DNA of 64,000 bases. Source: Ceratorhiza oryzae-sativae. Taxonomy: Eukaryota; Basidiomycota; Agaricomycetes; Cantharellales; Ceratobasidiaceae. Every line of letters begins with the position of its first letter. Position 1 is the first letter of the stretch. The position numbers and the translations under genes were made by a program. The stretch is taken from assembly GCA_030998015.1 (NCBI GenBank), contig JARWMV010000059.1:27342-91341 (forward strand), in the 5' to 3' direction. Shown here one piece after another: positions 1 to 11,389 of the stretch. A model generated the notes under the pieces. That model worked only from the letters and a program-made list of their open reading frames with translations, had not been told where the DNA came from and did no database searches.

Positions 1-473
1 TCAGAAATGCCTCACTTCGCCAAGGCGGGATCATTCATGCCTAGAGCGCGGCAGAGCCAGCCCGGCGCAGGCAGAATAGGAGCGCAAGTCCTTGCGTAGG
101 GTCAAGCCGACCAAACAGACCTGCTCTCAACCTCACGTGATGGGTTGGTTGGCTTCCACCGCGCCGAGTCGAGTTTAATTCATCATTCGGGCTATATCAG
201 AGTGTGCTCCTCGATTCCCGAATGCATCACCGAAGTATTGAACCATTAAAAAATGTGCCATAAAACGACTATCCCGAGCCTGGCTCGATGTCACTTGACT
301 AGCGACGGACCCAAATCTTATGGCGGCACCCAGACTCGCGCCGACGGTCCAGCTAGATTAAATGCCAAGCAACGGCCAGCACATACGCCCGGAGTAGCAC
401 TGAGCGGGGGACTATTCTGCTAGGCTATAAGACCACCGGGGGAGAGACATGAATCTGTCGCAGCGAGCTCAAG
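1..473 (+). promoter_or_regulatory. Promoter block of module M1
   Basis: This is the upstream block of the first module. It matches the blocks before M3, M5 and M6 but is the most diverged of the four. One CACGTG box lies at 134-139, 335 bp before the ATG; the partner box kept in M3, M5 and M6 is degraded here. A TATA-like CTATAAGAC sits near 424-432, about 45 bp before the ATG at 474. A start codon at 449 in another frame overlaps the main start. Promoter function is inferred from position and conservation between copies. Confidence 0.5.
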
Positions 474-2480
474 ATGTACCTCCCCCGTCCTCTTGCGCTC
501 GCTTCTGGCTGCCTCAAGTCGCTCCTGTTCGCTGCCATGTCCAGCGATAACCTGCCTTCTGCAATCACGCTTGCCTCTGTTGACGTTGGGATCCGTGGGG
601 CCCACTTGGCGACGTAAGTAGATGGCCGCTGACTGGCCACATCCTGCCTCTGACGGATTCCTTCTTCAGATATGTGGGTCTGAGCCGGGCCGGTCTGCAG
701 CTACCGGTGGGCCTGTTCTTGCCACCGCCGGCGCCAATTACAGACACGGAGCTGGCGCTGTACGCGACGCCAGTGGCCGCCGCCGTCTGGAGTCCGAGCG
801 TCGATGCCATAGACGCCCTCGTCAAAACTTGGACCAAGGCTGCGTCGACTATTATTCCCATCCACAGGGCGGTTTTCCGCCGTACTGTCGAAAATATGAC
901 GCGGTCGTATGGCCGTTATACCCAACCCTTGCGTCATGCACCACCCCTGCTTGGTCTGATGACTTTGCAGGACGACTATTCCTATACCCATAACTATAGC
1001 CAATCGGCCATTCAACATACTCCCCTTCACTCTCCTCTCTCCTCTCCTCTCTCCTCTCCTATCCTCCTCCCTATCAACTCTCCCTCTGGCTGGCCCATAC
1101 ATCCTACCTCGTCGTTCGCTGATCCATTCCAGTCCCAACCATCCCTCTCGACCACTGGAACTACCTCTGCTCCCCCTCTGTCGCCGACGTCGGCCACGGT
1201 TGTTCTCGGGCAATGCACGCCCTATCGTGTGCTTCGCTCTCTGGGAGACACAGTGCTCGAGATTGACCTCGAAGACCACCCATCGCAGGCGATGATTGAT
1301 TACAAGCGCATACTGGATGAGCTAATCTTGGACGAACTCGAAGAACCGAAGGAGAAGACCAAGATGTTTGTGGAGTATCGGCCACCCCCGTGCACTGAGG
1401 ACAGCTGTGCACTGGTCGCGTATGTCGAACCATCGCAGGTGATCTATGACTATATTATCGACGGCTGGGTTCTTTTATGGTGCTGTCATATTTGCATCGG
1501 TACGTTATGGCACCCTTCTTATCAGTGTTCGAGGTATACTGAGCGTAACTCTAGTTGTCTTCTTCATAGTGCGCGCCTGCTCTATGCTCTATCAAATGAT
1601 TCGACGGGTTCTTCGTTTATTGTACAGTCCGTGGTTCAGTCTAACGAATGTTGGAGCTTTTACTGATTCGTTGTCCCATTAGGCACGCTCATATATATCT
1701 TGGAATTAATCAGGTCGATGTTGGAAGCATTGGTACGAATCATAATGGTTATATGCGGTATGTAAATGTGCATTCCAGAGTCTACATGAGAATAATTCAG
1801 CGTTAGGTTGGCGTTTTATCCCTTATCCAGCTGAGATACAAGGCGGCGCTCCGGTCGTCGAATCCCCCTCCCTCACTAGATCCCTTCAACTCCCCGTGCT
1901 AGCCTCACCTGCAGTCCACCACAATCCAAATACCACCCCGACCCCGATTCCAGCCGCAGATGGACCACACCAGGTGACAGGCTCCAAGCCTGGGTTGAAG
2001 AAAAAGAATGAGAAGCGCCACAAGAAAAAGGCGAAGGGGATCGAAACCCGCGAGGGGGATGCGCCTGGTCCAGCCAATATCCCACTTCCCAGGGATGGCG
2101 GTGAGTGGGGCCTAGTACTAGACTCCAACCCGGTGGTGCAACCCACATCTGTTGCTCCACCCCTCGTGCTCACCCTGGGCGCCCATGATTACCCTTCGAC
2201 AATCGACCCAGCCACCATCCCCACTTCCCCAGACGACGTGACGTCTTCACCGCTGCCTCCCACGCCGCTGATCGATGCATTACCACCTACCCCAATCGTC
2301 GATCAAACAAACATCCCCCCACCCGAAGAAGACATAGGAGGTCGATGGGAAACAGTGGTAAAACGAAAGCCCTGGCGCCGCGTTGTTCCGGCTCCAGAAG
2401 CAGAGCCCACTATAGAGCTGAAGGGGGTCAAAGGGAAGAAGGCTAGGAGGGGAAAGGATACGGGAAAGAAGAAGGCGTAG
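474..2480 (+). CDS. Module M1: orphan five-exon hydrophobic-core protein, 596 aa
   Basis: I do not recognise the family. Exons are 474-613, 670-1499, 1555-1626, 1683-1757 and 1807-2480; all junctions keep frame, and the same exon lengths (140, about 815-830, 72, 75 nt) recur in M3, M5 and M6. Residues 1-47 form a mildly hydrophobic N-terminus. Exon 2 holds a conserved domain (YVGLSRAGLQLPVGLFLP start), a Pro/Ser-rich linker with a CTCTCC repeat, an acidic helix-like stretch (DELILDELEEPKEK) and a Cys-containing hydrophobic end. Exons 3 and 4 encode hydrophobic or amphipathic segments of about 25 residues each, probably membrane-associated. Exon 5 is Lys-rich (KKKNEKRHKKK) and ends with a WETVVKRKP motif and a basic tail. 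The first ATG of the conserved block was chosen as start. Copy-specific expression is unknown; the acceptor choices are supported by comparison among the four copies. Confidence 0.7.
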
Positions 2481-2639
2481 GCATGCTGGAAAGAGCAGCG
2501 AGGTGTAGGAGAGGAAGGACAATCCAACAATTCAGCATCAAAGAGACGACCCCACTCCACGACGACCCATCACGTCCATCACACCCGATCGAATCCGAGC
2601 ATGACGCCGATGTCACCCACCTCCGGACGAGACCTGGTA

Positions 2640-2780
2640 TGCGTGCCGACATTGATTTGACCGTCCAGGGCCACCCATGCTAGCTGCTGGCCCCAGCCAG
2701 TGTGGGGGACGGTTAGTGCGATTGTAGGCAGGCGGTACTAGGGATCGGAAGGAGCGGCGACTGGATCCCCCGTCTGCTTG
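2640..2780 (+). other. Conserved 3' hairpin block of M1
   Basis: This block lies about 170 bp after the M1 stop codon. It contains GTCCAGGGCCACCCATGC followed by an inverted repeat around GGCCCCAGCC, then a GGAAGGAGCGGCGACTGGAT motif. The same block ends each of the other five modules. It could be a 3' UTR structure or a DNA-level module boundary. In M1 a TAG interrupts the reading frame that is open in M3 and M6, which argues against it being coding. Confidence 0.5.
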
Positions 2781-3237
2781 GTCGAACTTATCATCCGACC
2801 CCCAATCCGACTTGATTTCGTCGTCTCGAATGCACTTCAATCCCCTTCCGCGTGCAACTCCTCGTTGCCAGCTTGCTCTCACTCCTACACTACCAATTGT
2901 CCCTTCAGCACATGAAATTCCCAGCCGAGGCGATGAACTCATTCTGCCACAGTTGCAAAGGAGCAAATCAACGTGCCTTTGGCACAATTTTAAGTTATTT
3001 CGTCCTCATCTCTTCTCTCTCTTGTTTTTGATCTCGTTCTCATGCTTTGTCTCTTTTCAGTATTTCAGTTGGTCTATGCTTCGTTCTTGTCTTTTCGGCC
3101 CGTGTCTCCTTTTCTTTTTCTCTTTTTTCCTTTTGCTTTCTCATCTCGTTTGCCACCTCGTGATCGTTTGCTAATTTGCTTTGGTCTTTCCCCGACTCAA
3201 AATATAGTATCCTGTTTCAATTATTTCCTTCTCCGTA
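2781..3237 (+). other. Tail of M1 / start of M2: pyrimidine-rich stretch
   Basis: No gene is supported here. The plus strand is strongly pyrimidine-rich from about 3000 to 3180 (CTTTTTCTC-type runs). The stretch resembles the tails behind M2, M4 and M6 (near 5080-5300, 10700-11000 and 18060-18400). It could be 3' UTR, or a CT-rich promoter of the kind common in basidiomycetes, serving M2. Confidence 0.35.
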
Positions 3238-4560
3238 TCTGGTGCTATGCCGGGCTACTGGTCGACACTCGGCTCGCTCTGACTTCGATGAGTCTGCAGG
3301 GAGAGTCTTCCTGTCACACCCACCATAACCGAACCTGCCATAACCATCACCTGCTCTACTCCTCCACACCTCCAATTCCGCCTGATAACCCCCCCCCCCC
3401 GCTCAAACTGGCTCATACACTCCATCCCCGGTCCTCTTGCCAGTTATCAAATCACTTCGGTCTCCCCGGTTTCGTGATCGACTGAAGAGTCCTATTCGGG
3501 AATCGCCGCACCGGCATCAGTAAGCTATTGTTCCTATCTGTGTTGTGTCGAGCGTCTACTAAAACACAACTCAAGTCTGTCTTTTTTTCGAAACATGCGC
3601 TTGCTCTCCAGTTTATCAGATAGTCAAGTAGACTGTCTAGGTACTGCAGTGGGTGGTTTATCGTGCCCTCAGTTGAACCCTGTACTAATTTCTTGCGTAG
3701 GTGCGCTCGTGTGCAATTTCGGCCTCATGAATAACAAATTAGGAGTGTCGGCTGGGATTTCCATGGCTATATGCGGTATGTCGATTAACATATTCAATTA
3801 TCCAGTTGGGTTGATTGCGTTCTCGTGTCGTTTCTAGCCTGACTGCGCGGTGCCGTATTGGGCCTCAATATTCCCTCCCACTTTCTCTGGCCGTTCTGCA
3901 CTCTCCGCCCCTGCCGCTTCCATTATTCACCTTAACCCCGACTCAACTTCGATCAATAAACCTGATGGACTGGTTCATATACTCCCCTCGGAGTCTACAT
4001 CCAAGATCAACAAGAAACGGCAACAAGACAATGAAGCCGACGGCCAGCAAGCGTGGGAATTGCGGTTGGCCATGCGACAATCTCGCCCCCCAAGGGCAAT
4101 GGGCTTCGGGGTCCGGTAGTAGATTTCAACCTACTCGTACCTCCAACAATATCTATTCCACCACTCTTCCCCCCCTGCCCCTCCCCCTCCACCAAATGAC
4201 ATGACCACCCCTCGACTTCCGACTCGGCGAAAGTCCCTTTACCCATAGGCGATGACCCGGCTACGTGTATACGGACCTGTGCAACCGTATTCCATCATAG
4301 CCCTTGATTCGACAGACATTCCACCAATCGGGCGTCGGCGGGGTGTTGGCCGGCGATGCCAATATCTCGTCTCCATCCACGCCAGGACTGCTGTGCTCTG
4401 GGCCTACTGAGGATGACGGGGGCGGCTGAGAAATGGTAGTCAAACGAAAGCCTTCGTGTCTGTTCGTTAAGTTCCAGGGAGGTGGGGATGATGAAGCCAA
4501 TGGATGGACTGTCGTCAAGATCGGGAGGAGAGCGAGCAAAACAAAGAAGAGCGGGTAGGC
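3238..4560 (+). pseudogene. Module M2: truncated, decayed paralogue of the M1 family
   Basis: This matches M4 closely and M1 distantly. It keeps a stretch like LTSMSLQG (compare LGLMTLQDD in M1), then jumps to the hydrophobic core. The middle acidic and Cys-containing part of exon 2 is missing. In the exon-2 end, GFVID is followed by TGA where M4 reads GFVIDSWILF. The exon-4 equivalent (about 3701-3777) is still open and ends in the family's MAICG. The Lys-rich part survives only weakly near 4005-4060, and a basic tail is readable near 4505-4558. A run of 12 C lies near 3391. It is best read as a degenerate copy, although a spliced transcript cannot be excluded. Confidence 0.55.
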
Positions 4561-4734
4561 AAGCCGGAGAATTCAACGAGGCGCAAGGCAGGAAGTTCTA
4601 CCGAGCAGACAACATCTACAAGACGATGGCACCCTTACGACAATAACAACCCTCCATACCCGGCCCAGCGGGATCACAGCGCCGAAGCCTACTTGCTCTG
4701 GATGAGTGCTGTTATGCTGTACCTTCATGGCGCC

Positions 4735-4856
4735 GATCGTCCAGGGCCACCCATGCTGGCTGTTGGCCCCAGCCAGCGTGGGGGATGGTCGATGCCGTTG
4801 TAGGGAGGCCATACGGGTCATTCGAAGGAGCGGTGGCTCGACTCCCCGTCTGTTCG
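4735..4856 (+). other. Conserved 3' hairpin block of M2
   Basis: This is the same block as in M1: GTCCAGGGCCACCCATGCTG, then an inverted copy around TTGGCCCCAGCCAGCGTGGG, then GAAGGAGCGGTGG. The potential stem pairs CCCATGCTGGCT with AGCCAGCGTGGG. The roughly 150 bp upstream are shared specifically with M4. Confidence 0.5.
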
Positions 4857-5376
4857 CTCAACCCCATCGACACTTCCAGCCCAACCCGATTCCGTTGTCG
4901 TATCCATATACATCCTGATGCCCTCCCTTCCTTGTCCTCGCCGCCAGCTAGTTGCCATTCCGCTCACGTCACCCGTTCTCCCGGACTACGAAAACATCGG
5001 ACATGAGCGATGCTTACACCCCGCCACAAATGCAAAAGAGCCAATCGAGGTGTATATGGCACCAACCTAACTAATTTTATCTTCGCCCCTGGTCTTGGTC
5101 TCTCGATATCCCCCCTTTTCCCTGGCTGCTTCATTTAGTTGCTCCCTCGTTTGTGCCTTTCGGGCTCTCCATCCCTCCCCTTTTTATTTTCTGTTTCCAC
5201 TCGTTTATTGTATCCCTGATGTCTCGCTGATTGGGTTTATTATTTTCCTAAATAAAACCATAATAGCAGGTTTTGCTCATGCGGATACCTTTTTTTAGCT
5301 TCACGTATACCTCTCGTTTATTAGAGGCTTCCTTATTCTTAATGTTTGTACGCCGCATTTTCGTTGTATATTTAAT

Positions 5377-5391
5377 GCCCCCTGGAGGGGC
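5377..5391 (+). other. GC hairpin ending the M2 tail
   Basis: GCCCC-CTGGA-GGGGC forms a perfect 5-bp stem with a 5-nt loop just after an AT-rich stretch (TATATTTAAT). Similar GC hairpins next to an AATAAA-like or AT-rich stretch end the tails of M4 (10607-10628) and M6 (18007-18018). It may mark a transcript 3' end or a repeat boundary. Confidence 0.35.
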
Positions 5392-5533
5392 TTTCCAGCC
5401 GGCCCATGTCTGAGATTCCGACAGTGCTCCGGGCCTCAAAGTTCTAGGATAGGGTCAACTCAATGGTGCCATTCAAAAGCTTCACCTAAATGATCGCATA
5501 TAGGCGGCGAGCCCACATCGAGAGTTTGACGGG

Positions 5534-5971
5534 CTAAGATGGCAACAAAGCATTGGGCGAGCATGTAGCCTGAGAGGCATTCATTTCATTCAATCCTTGG
5601 GACTGTGCAAACGAGTCGCATATAAAAGTGGGTTGTTTCTGCAAAGGGATGACTATTACATGGGAAACCCCCCATCTAAGGGGAGTAGAGAGGATTTTAT
5701 CGTAGGCTTCAAACCAGGAATATGATCGGCGGATTGGCGACCGACTATCCAAAAGCATTAGGGTTCCGTTAGGGTACCACACTAGGTAGTTCGGCGTATG
5801 GTTAACGTTTGATCGGGAAAGGACGTTGAGTGGGTTCTGCTGATCCTCGGAAAGCGGCCAAGCCCAAATGCTGAATCGAGCATCACACATTTGCGTTCCA
5901 TGCGCACCCATATTAGCTCGGTTAATGATTACTATCATGGCAAGTATCTCAGTTCTCAATCGGAGAAGCAT
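5534..5971 (-). CDS. Hypothetical protein, 145 aa
   Basis: A single open frame with an ATG at 5971, beginning MLLRLRTEILAMIVII. It has no recognisable domain. A possible 3' splice site (CCAACAG) lies just upstream at about 5977, with a GTTAGTGAG donor about 60 nt before it, so this may be the last exon of a longer or broken gene; the upstream exon is not open in the matching phase. It sits between modules M2 and M3 and has no copy in the mirrored arm. Confidence 0.3.
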   Translation of the reverse strand: MLLRLRTEILAMIVIINRANMGAHGTQMCDARFSIWAWPLSEDQQNPLNVLSRSNVNHTPNYLVWYPNGTLMLLDSRSPIRRSYSWFEAYDKILSTPLRWGVSHVIVIPLQKQPTFICDSFAQSQGLNEMNASQATCSPNALLPS

Positions 5972-7200
5972 GATGCTGTTGGTTGGAAGAAATCCCCGCG
6001 TTAACGAGCAGGGTGGCGGGCCAGTTACTCACTAACCTGATATGCCATATCCATCAACCACCTTGCGCTTCGCTCGTAACGGTCTTACCAGCCCGTTCTC
6101 AGGGCGTATCCAGCCCCTGAAAATCCACCATTGCTGACAGCCTCGCTCCAGCACTCGACGTCCCATTCAAAGCCAGCAACGACTTTCGTCCAGCCGAAAG
6201 CGTTGCCAAAACGCCACGCAGCGAGCCTCTCATTGCCACACATCGCGCTGTGGCTCTACAAAATCAAGGAAAATGGATCCGATGTGACGCAAAGCCAAGG
6301 TATGAGCACATTCGCCATCACTGATCAATAGTCTGAGGGCACATTGAGACCCGCTGAGACAAACCGATGGATCTCGTGCCACCCAGTCCAGGACAGGACG
6401 GTTTATGTGATCTAGATGAACATTCTACGCCTGGAGGTGAGTTGAATAATGATGAGACATATGTGGCGAATACAGATTTGCATTAGAGGCATATTTTATT
6501 TTCATTAAAGGACAAGCCGAAGTCGCTTTGGATCGGATGCGGAAGCGGACGCGAAGTCCGGGAATAAGAGTATTCTGGAGAGCCAGCTTGCGACATCGGA
6601 GGGTGTGACCGTCGATGATTGGGTGGTGGGATGTTGGGTTCTGGTCCATCCTCTGTTTTGATTCGCTGGAGCCTCGAACATAGAGTTTTAGGTTGTCGTC
6701 AGGCTCGGGACTGTTTAACGGCCGCTGTTGCGGTTGGTGTTACCCTGTATCCCATGCCCAGGTCTGTTGTATCGTAAAATAATTTTAAATAAAAAAGAAA
6801 TAATATATAGTATACTCGCGAAAAGTCGAGGCCTTTTGGTTTGGCTTCTAATTACGGCGCAGCGGAAAGAGCCGAAAGGACACTAGACGACGAGTGCTGT
6901 ACGGTGTGAAAACAAACTGTATGAATGTGTTAGGAGATATATCTACGGCAGGAAACGAAGGGGAAGCTACAGATCAACGTAAATAGATAGCGATTCGAGA
7001 CGCACGCCGAACAGATTCTAGGAGCACATTAAGGTAGGAACAAGATTACAACATATCAAACAGGATATTATTACAAACCCAAAATTCTAGTATACGCGAG
7101 GCATGTATAGATCGTGATTCGAGTGGCTGAAGGGGGCATGCATATTGGATAATTATTTGAAGTTTGAGCCTTTCTGTTCTTTCACACAACGTTACATATT
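5972..7200. other. Spacer without recognisable genes
   Basis: AT content rises, with short frames only. I see no family, RNA gene or terminal repeat here. It separates the first two modules from M3. Confidence 0.4.
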
Positions 7201-7780
7201 TCTGCGACGCATACAAGAAGGTTATAAACCACAGCGAGGCAACCAAGGCATCCCAGTATGGTAGTCCTTGGACCTCCCTTATCAGTCCAAAATATCTCAT
7301 AAATCCCTCATCGTCGCCAAGCCGGGTCCACTCTTGCCGAGAGACTCAGGAGCGTCGGCGGAGGTCCGCCCGGCGCAGGTAAAACAGGAGTGCAAGTCCT
7401 CACGTGAGCTCGAGCCAACCAAACACACCCACTCTCATCCTCACGTGACGGTCTGGTTGTCTTCCACCACGTCCAGTCCAGTCCAATGCATCGTCTGTGC
7501 TATGTTAGAGTGTGTCCATGACCTCCAGAAGGTACCGTACAAGTGCTAAACCGTTAAAAACTCGCCATACAACGACTGTCGCCAGTCCAACTTGGTGTCA
7601 CCTGACTGGCGACGGACCCAAACCTTATGGCGGCACCCAGACTCGCGCCGATGGTCCAGCTAGATTAAATGCCAAGCAACGGCCAGCACATACGCCCGGA
7701 GTAGCAGTGAGCGGGGGACTACTCTGCTGGACTATAAGACTACGGGGGGAGAGACATGAATCCGTCGCAGCGAGCTCAAG
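7201..7780 (+). promoter_or_regulatory. Promoter block of module M3
   Basis: A block of about 580 bp shared with M5 and M6. It begins near GCATACAAG at about 7208, where similarity between copies starts. Two CACGTG boxes at 7401-7406 and 7442-7447 lie 380 and 339 bp before the ATG. ACTATAAGAC at 7731-7740 is a TATA-like site about 45 bp before the ATG. The first part could encode a short peptide (HSEATKASQYGSPWTSLISP) that is also readable in M5 and M6, but M3 is shifted by one A in that frame. Confidence 0.5.
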
Positions 7781-9829
7781 ATGTACCTCCCCCGTCCTCT
7801 TGCGCTCGCTTCTGGCTGCCTCAAGTCGCTTCTGTTCGCTGCCATGTCCAGCGATAACCTGCCTTCTGCAATCACTCTTGCCTCTGTTGACGTCGGGATC
7901 CGTGGGGCCCACTTGGCGACGTGAGTAGATGGACGCTGACTGGCCGATATCCCGCCTCTGATGTTTTCCTTTTTCAGATATGTGGGTCTGAGCCGGGCCG
8001 GTCTGCAGCTACCGGTGGGCCTGTTCTTGCCGGCGCCGGCGCCAATCACGGACACGGAGCTGGCGCTATACGTGACGCCAGTCGCCGCTGCCGTCTGGAG
8101 CCCGAGCGTCGACGCCATAGACGCCCTTGTCAAAACTTGGACCACGGCCGCGTCGACTATCCTTCCTGTCGATAGGGCGGTTTTCCGCCGTACTATCGAC
8201 AAAATGACGTGGTCGTATGGCCACAGTAACAAAACCCTCGCTCGTCAACCCGTGCTGAGTCCCATTACTCTGCAGGACGATGATGTCTATATTCCCCGTT
8301 ATAACCAGTCCCATCATATCCGTTCTCACCCCCACTCCTCTTCTCTCTCTCCTATCCTCCCCGGTACAGCACCTCCTCTCCACCAGCTCATGCGCCCTGT
8401 CCCCGCGCCACTCGTCCAACTACCCCGGTCCCGACAACCCCTCCCACCCTCCGTGTCGCCGTCCGATAGGCCCCGACCGCCGGTTTCAGCAGCTATTCGT
8501 CTCGGGCAATGCAGTCCTTATCGCGTGCTTCCTGTCCGAGGAGACGCCGTGCTCGAGACGGATTTGGAGGACGACTCGGCCCCAGCAATGCTCGATTACG
8601 GGAGCATACTGGACGACATTATCCTAGACGAACTTGAGGAGCCGAAGCGGATGACCAACATGTTCGTGATGTACCGACCCCCTCCGTGCACCGAGGAGAG
8701 CTGTGCACTGGTGGTGTACAGCAAGCCGTCAACAGCGACCTACGACTATGATCTGGACTGCTGGGTCCTGTTCTGGTACTGTCATGTCTGGACTGGTATG
8801 TTGTGACGCTGCTGCAGGCTTGTGTGACACGTGCTAAGCGAAATTCTAGTTGGCTTTTTCGTAGCGTACGTGTGTTGCATGATGTATCGAATAGTTCGTT
8901 GGATCGCTCGAGTCTCTTTCAGTGAGTAGTACAGGATGCCCAGGATCAAGCATTTGTCTGATTGGTCCCTTAGGTGTGCTCATGCGTACTTTCAACTTGC
9001 CCAAGATAATGCTAGAAATTTTGGTGCAAATTTTGCTGGATATATGCGGTATGTAGTCGAGCACACCAGGGTGTTCGTCACACTGAATCATCGTTTAGCC
9101 TGGTTTGACAGCCCTTCCCCAACTCCGTCACTCGAATTCCCCTCTCTCGGCGGATCCCTCCCAGTCTCCGTCTCATCGACCCCCACCGCCAACCTCGACC
9201 CGCACCCCAGTTCTCCCTCAATCACACTCCCCGATGCTACAGCTCATACTATTCGCTTCGAGTCTGCATCAAAGAAAAAGAAGAAAAGGCGGGACCGGAA
9301 AAAGAAGAAAACGGCTGAAATGCGCGAAGGACTTGCACTCGATCCAGCGAGTCTCCCCGTCCCCGATGATGACCCGGAGAAGGTCCTAGAAAAAGAATCC
9401 AACCTGGCGGAGGCACCATCGACCGTTGTTCCATCGACTATGGTCTCCCCCGGCGCACTCGACCGTCCCTCAGTCATTCACCCACCAAGCGCCCTCCACT
9501 CCTTAGACGACGAAACAACCGCGCCGCTCCCTCCCTCGCTGCCTGTCAACGCACCAACACATACCTCTGCTGTCGATCTCAAAACTACTACCTGCTCGGA
9601 AAATGCAATAGACTTGGCTATCAGTGCCAATGTCAATCCCTCTCTGGCCCCAGCACGTCCAGGCTCACCACCCATTGAGGAGGATGAAGGTGGATGGGAA
9701 ACGGTGGTGAGGCGAAAGCCCCGGCGCACTTTCATGGCAGCTGCAGAGGCCTTGCTAATGACCGGGCCAAAGGAGGCGACGAGGATGAAGGTTGGGAGGA
9801 GAAAGGGGAGAGGCGGGAAGAATGTTTAG
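7781..9829 (+). CDS. Module M3: orphan five-exon hydrophobic-core protein, 611 aa
   Basis: Same gene family as M1, unknown function. Exons are 7781-7920, 7978-8795, 8850-8921, 8974-9048 and 9099-9829, all phases consistent. Its closest relative is M6 (shared SYGHSNKTLA and LSPITLQ region), not its neighbour M1. Exon 2 has the conserved N-terminal domain, a Pro-rich linker, an acidic segment (DDIILDELEEPKRMT) and the CCWVLFWYCHVW-like hydrophobic end; exons 3 and 4 add two hydrophobic segments. Exon 5 has a strong Lys/Arg cluster (SKKKKKRRDRKKKK), the motif GGWETVVRRKPRR, and a full basic tail ending GRRKGRGGKNV. It is the longest and apparently most complete copy. Confidence 0.72.
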
Positions 9830-10009
9830 GCGAGATGGAAATAGCGGCCAGGTGCACGAAAGGACGAAACATCAATTGCATGGCATCAGTGAGACGACCT
9901 TTACCCTTACGACGACAACCACTTCCCCACGATCGTACCCGACCCTACCCAAGCATGACGCCGAAGTCGCCCACCTCCAGATGAAAACCGGTATGCGCAC
10001 CCAGGTGTC

Positions 10010-10130
10010 TCCACCCGTCCAGGGCCACCCATACTGGCTGTTGGCCCCAGCCAGTGTGGGGGACGGTTGGTGCCATTTTAGGGAGGCGGTACTGGGAATC
10101 AGAAGGAGCGGTGACTGGATCCCCCGTCTG
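10010..10130 (+). other. Conserved 3' hairpin block of M3
   Basis: GTCCAGGGCCACCCATACTG and its inverted partner GCCAGTGTGGGGG flank GTTGGCCCCA. The block is followed by GAAGGAGCGGTGACTGGATC. It is almost identical to the block behind M6. The frame VQGHPYWLLAPASVGDGW is open here and in M6, so coding cannot be ruled out. Confidence 0.5.
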
Positions 10131-10606
10131 CTCAGGTCAAATCCACCATTACTCTCTATCCATCCCAATCAAGTCACCGTGTCTGTGCACGCCCCGATCC
10201 CGTTGACCTACCTCCTGAGCCACTATGTGTTGAATGTCCTCATGCCCCAAAGTGTTACTTTGACTTGTGTTGTGTGAAGTAATACTTTTGTTCGTACACC
10301 AATCTCTTGTACTCTCTTCTTACTGTCGAATACACGATTGCATTTAATCTTACATACGAGCCTAACTGCTCTAGTTAAGAAGCTTTACTTATATTAGATA
10401 TCGTTCTATAGGTTCGATTTCTACACTCTTGAACAATTTCATCTTTGCAATCGACAATTGTATTGCTTAACGTTAAACCTTCCCAGCACTGCTTGAACCA
10501 GCCACTCAGGCTGCGTCGAGGATCAACAGAACCCACTACGTTTCAGTAGAATTTTTCAATTGTACTCGCTATCCGTACTTAGAAACAAGACACTAGGATG
10601 TTAGAC
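10131..10606. other. M3 tail, apparently replaced by LTR-like sequence
   Basis: The M3 tail matches the M6 tail only to about 10200. It then changes to TGTTGAATGTCCT-containing DNA; a similar CCTGAGC...TATGTGTTGAATGTCCT string occurs at 31876-31902. A CA end (GATCAACA) is present near 10530, but I found no target duplication. No gene is seen. Confidence 0.3.
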
Positions 10607-11200
10607 AGGGGCTGGTTGCGAAGCCCCTCCAGGGTTATTAAATATACAACAAAAACGCATTACAAACGTTAAGAATACAGTGGCCTACATGAGGCCAGAG
10701 GTATATACGAAGTCAGATAGAGGTAGCCATATGGACAAAACCTGGTATGACGGTTTTAGTTGGGAAAATAACAAATCCAATCAGCGAGACATTATGGATA
10801 CAATAAACAAGCGGAAACAGAAAATAAAGAGGGGGAGGCACGGGGATCTCGACAGGCACAAATGAAAGTACAATGATATGAGGAGATAGTAAAAAGGAGG
10901 AAGTTGAGGGATTGGGGCCAGGGACGAAGATAAAATAAGTTATGTTGGTGCTATGTTCACCTCGATTGACCCTTTTGCATCTGTGGTAGGGTGTAAGCAT
11001 CGCTCATGTCCGATGTTTTCGTAGTCCGGGGGAACGGGTGACATGAGTGGAATGACAACCAGCTGGCGGCGAGGACAAGGGAGTACATCAGGATGTATGC
11101 GGGTACAACTGCTGAATCGGGTTAGGCTAGAAGTCGCAACGGGGTTGAGCGAACAGCCGGGGAATCGAGCCAACGCTCCTTCGGATCACCCGTATGGCCT
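10607..11200 (-). other. Tail of module M4
   Basis: Reading on the minus strand, this mirrors the M2 tail (4857-5450), including a purine/pyrimidine-skewed stretch and a frame related to the one at 5200-5298 (VSLIGF and KT motifs). It ends in a hairpin, AGGGGCT / AGCCCCT, at 10607-10628. Its mirror position relative to the M2 tail defines one end of the inverted duplication. Confidence 0.4.
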
Positions 11201-11203
11201 CCC

Positions 11204-11310
11204 TACAACGGCGTCGACCATCCCCCATGCTGGCTGGGGCCAGCAGCCAGCATGGGTGGCCCTGGACGATCGGCGCCATGAAGGTACAGCATAACAGCAC
11301 TCATCCAGAG
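11204..11310 (-). other. Conserved 3' hairpin block of M4
   Basis: The plus strand reads CCCATGCTGGCTGGGGCCAG followed by CAGCCAGCATGGG, a near-perfect inverted repeat. The block and its flank match M2 on the opposite strand. Confidence 0.5.
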
Positions 11311-11389
11311 CAAGTAGGCTTCGGCGCTGTGATCTAGCCTGGTCAGATATGGAGGGTTGTTATCGATAGGGCGATCTTGTCTCGCCGAT

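Noticed and set aside
701..1279. Long minus-strand frame of 192 codons opposite M1 exon 2 (and similar ones opposite M3, M5 and M6)
   Set aside because: It is a shadow of the real gene in another frame; the conserved splice sites and protein features are on the sense strand.
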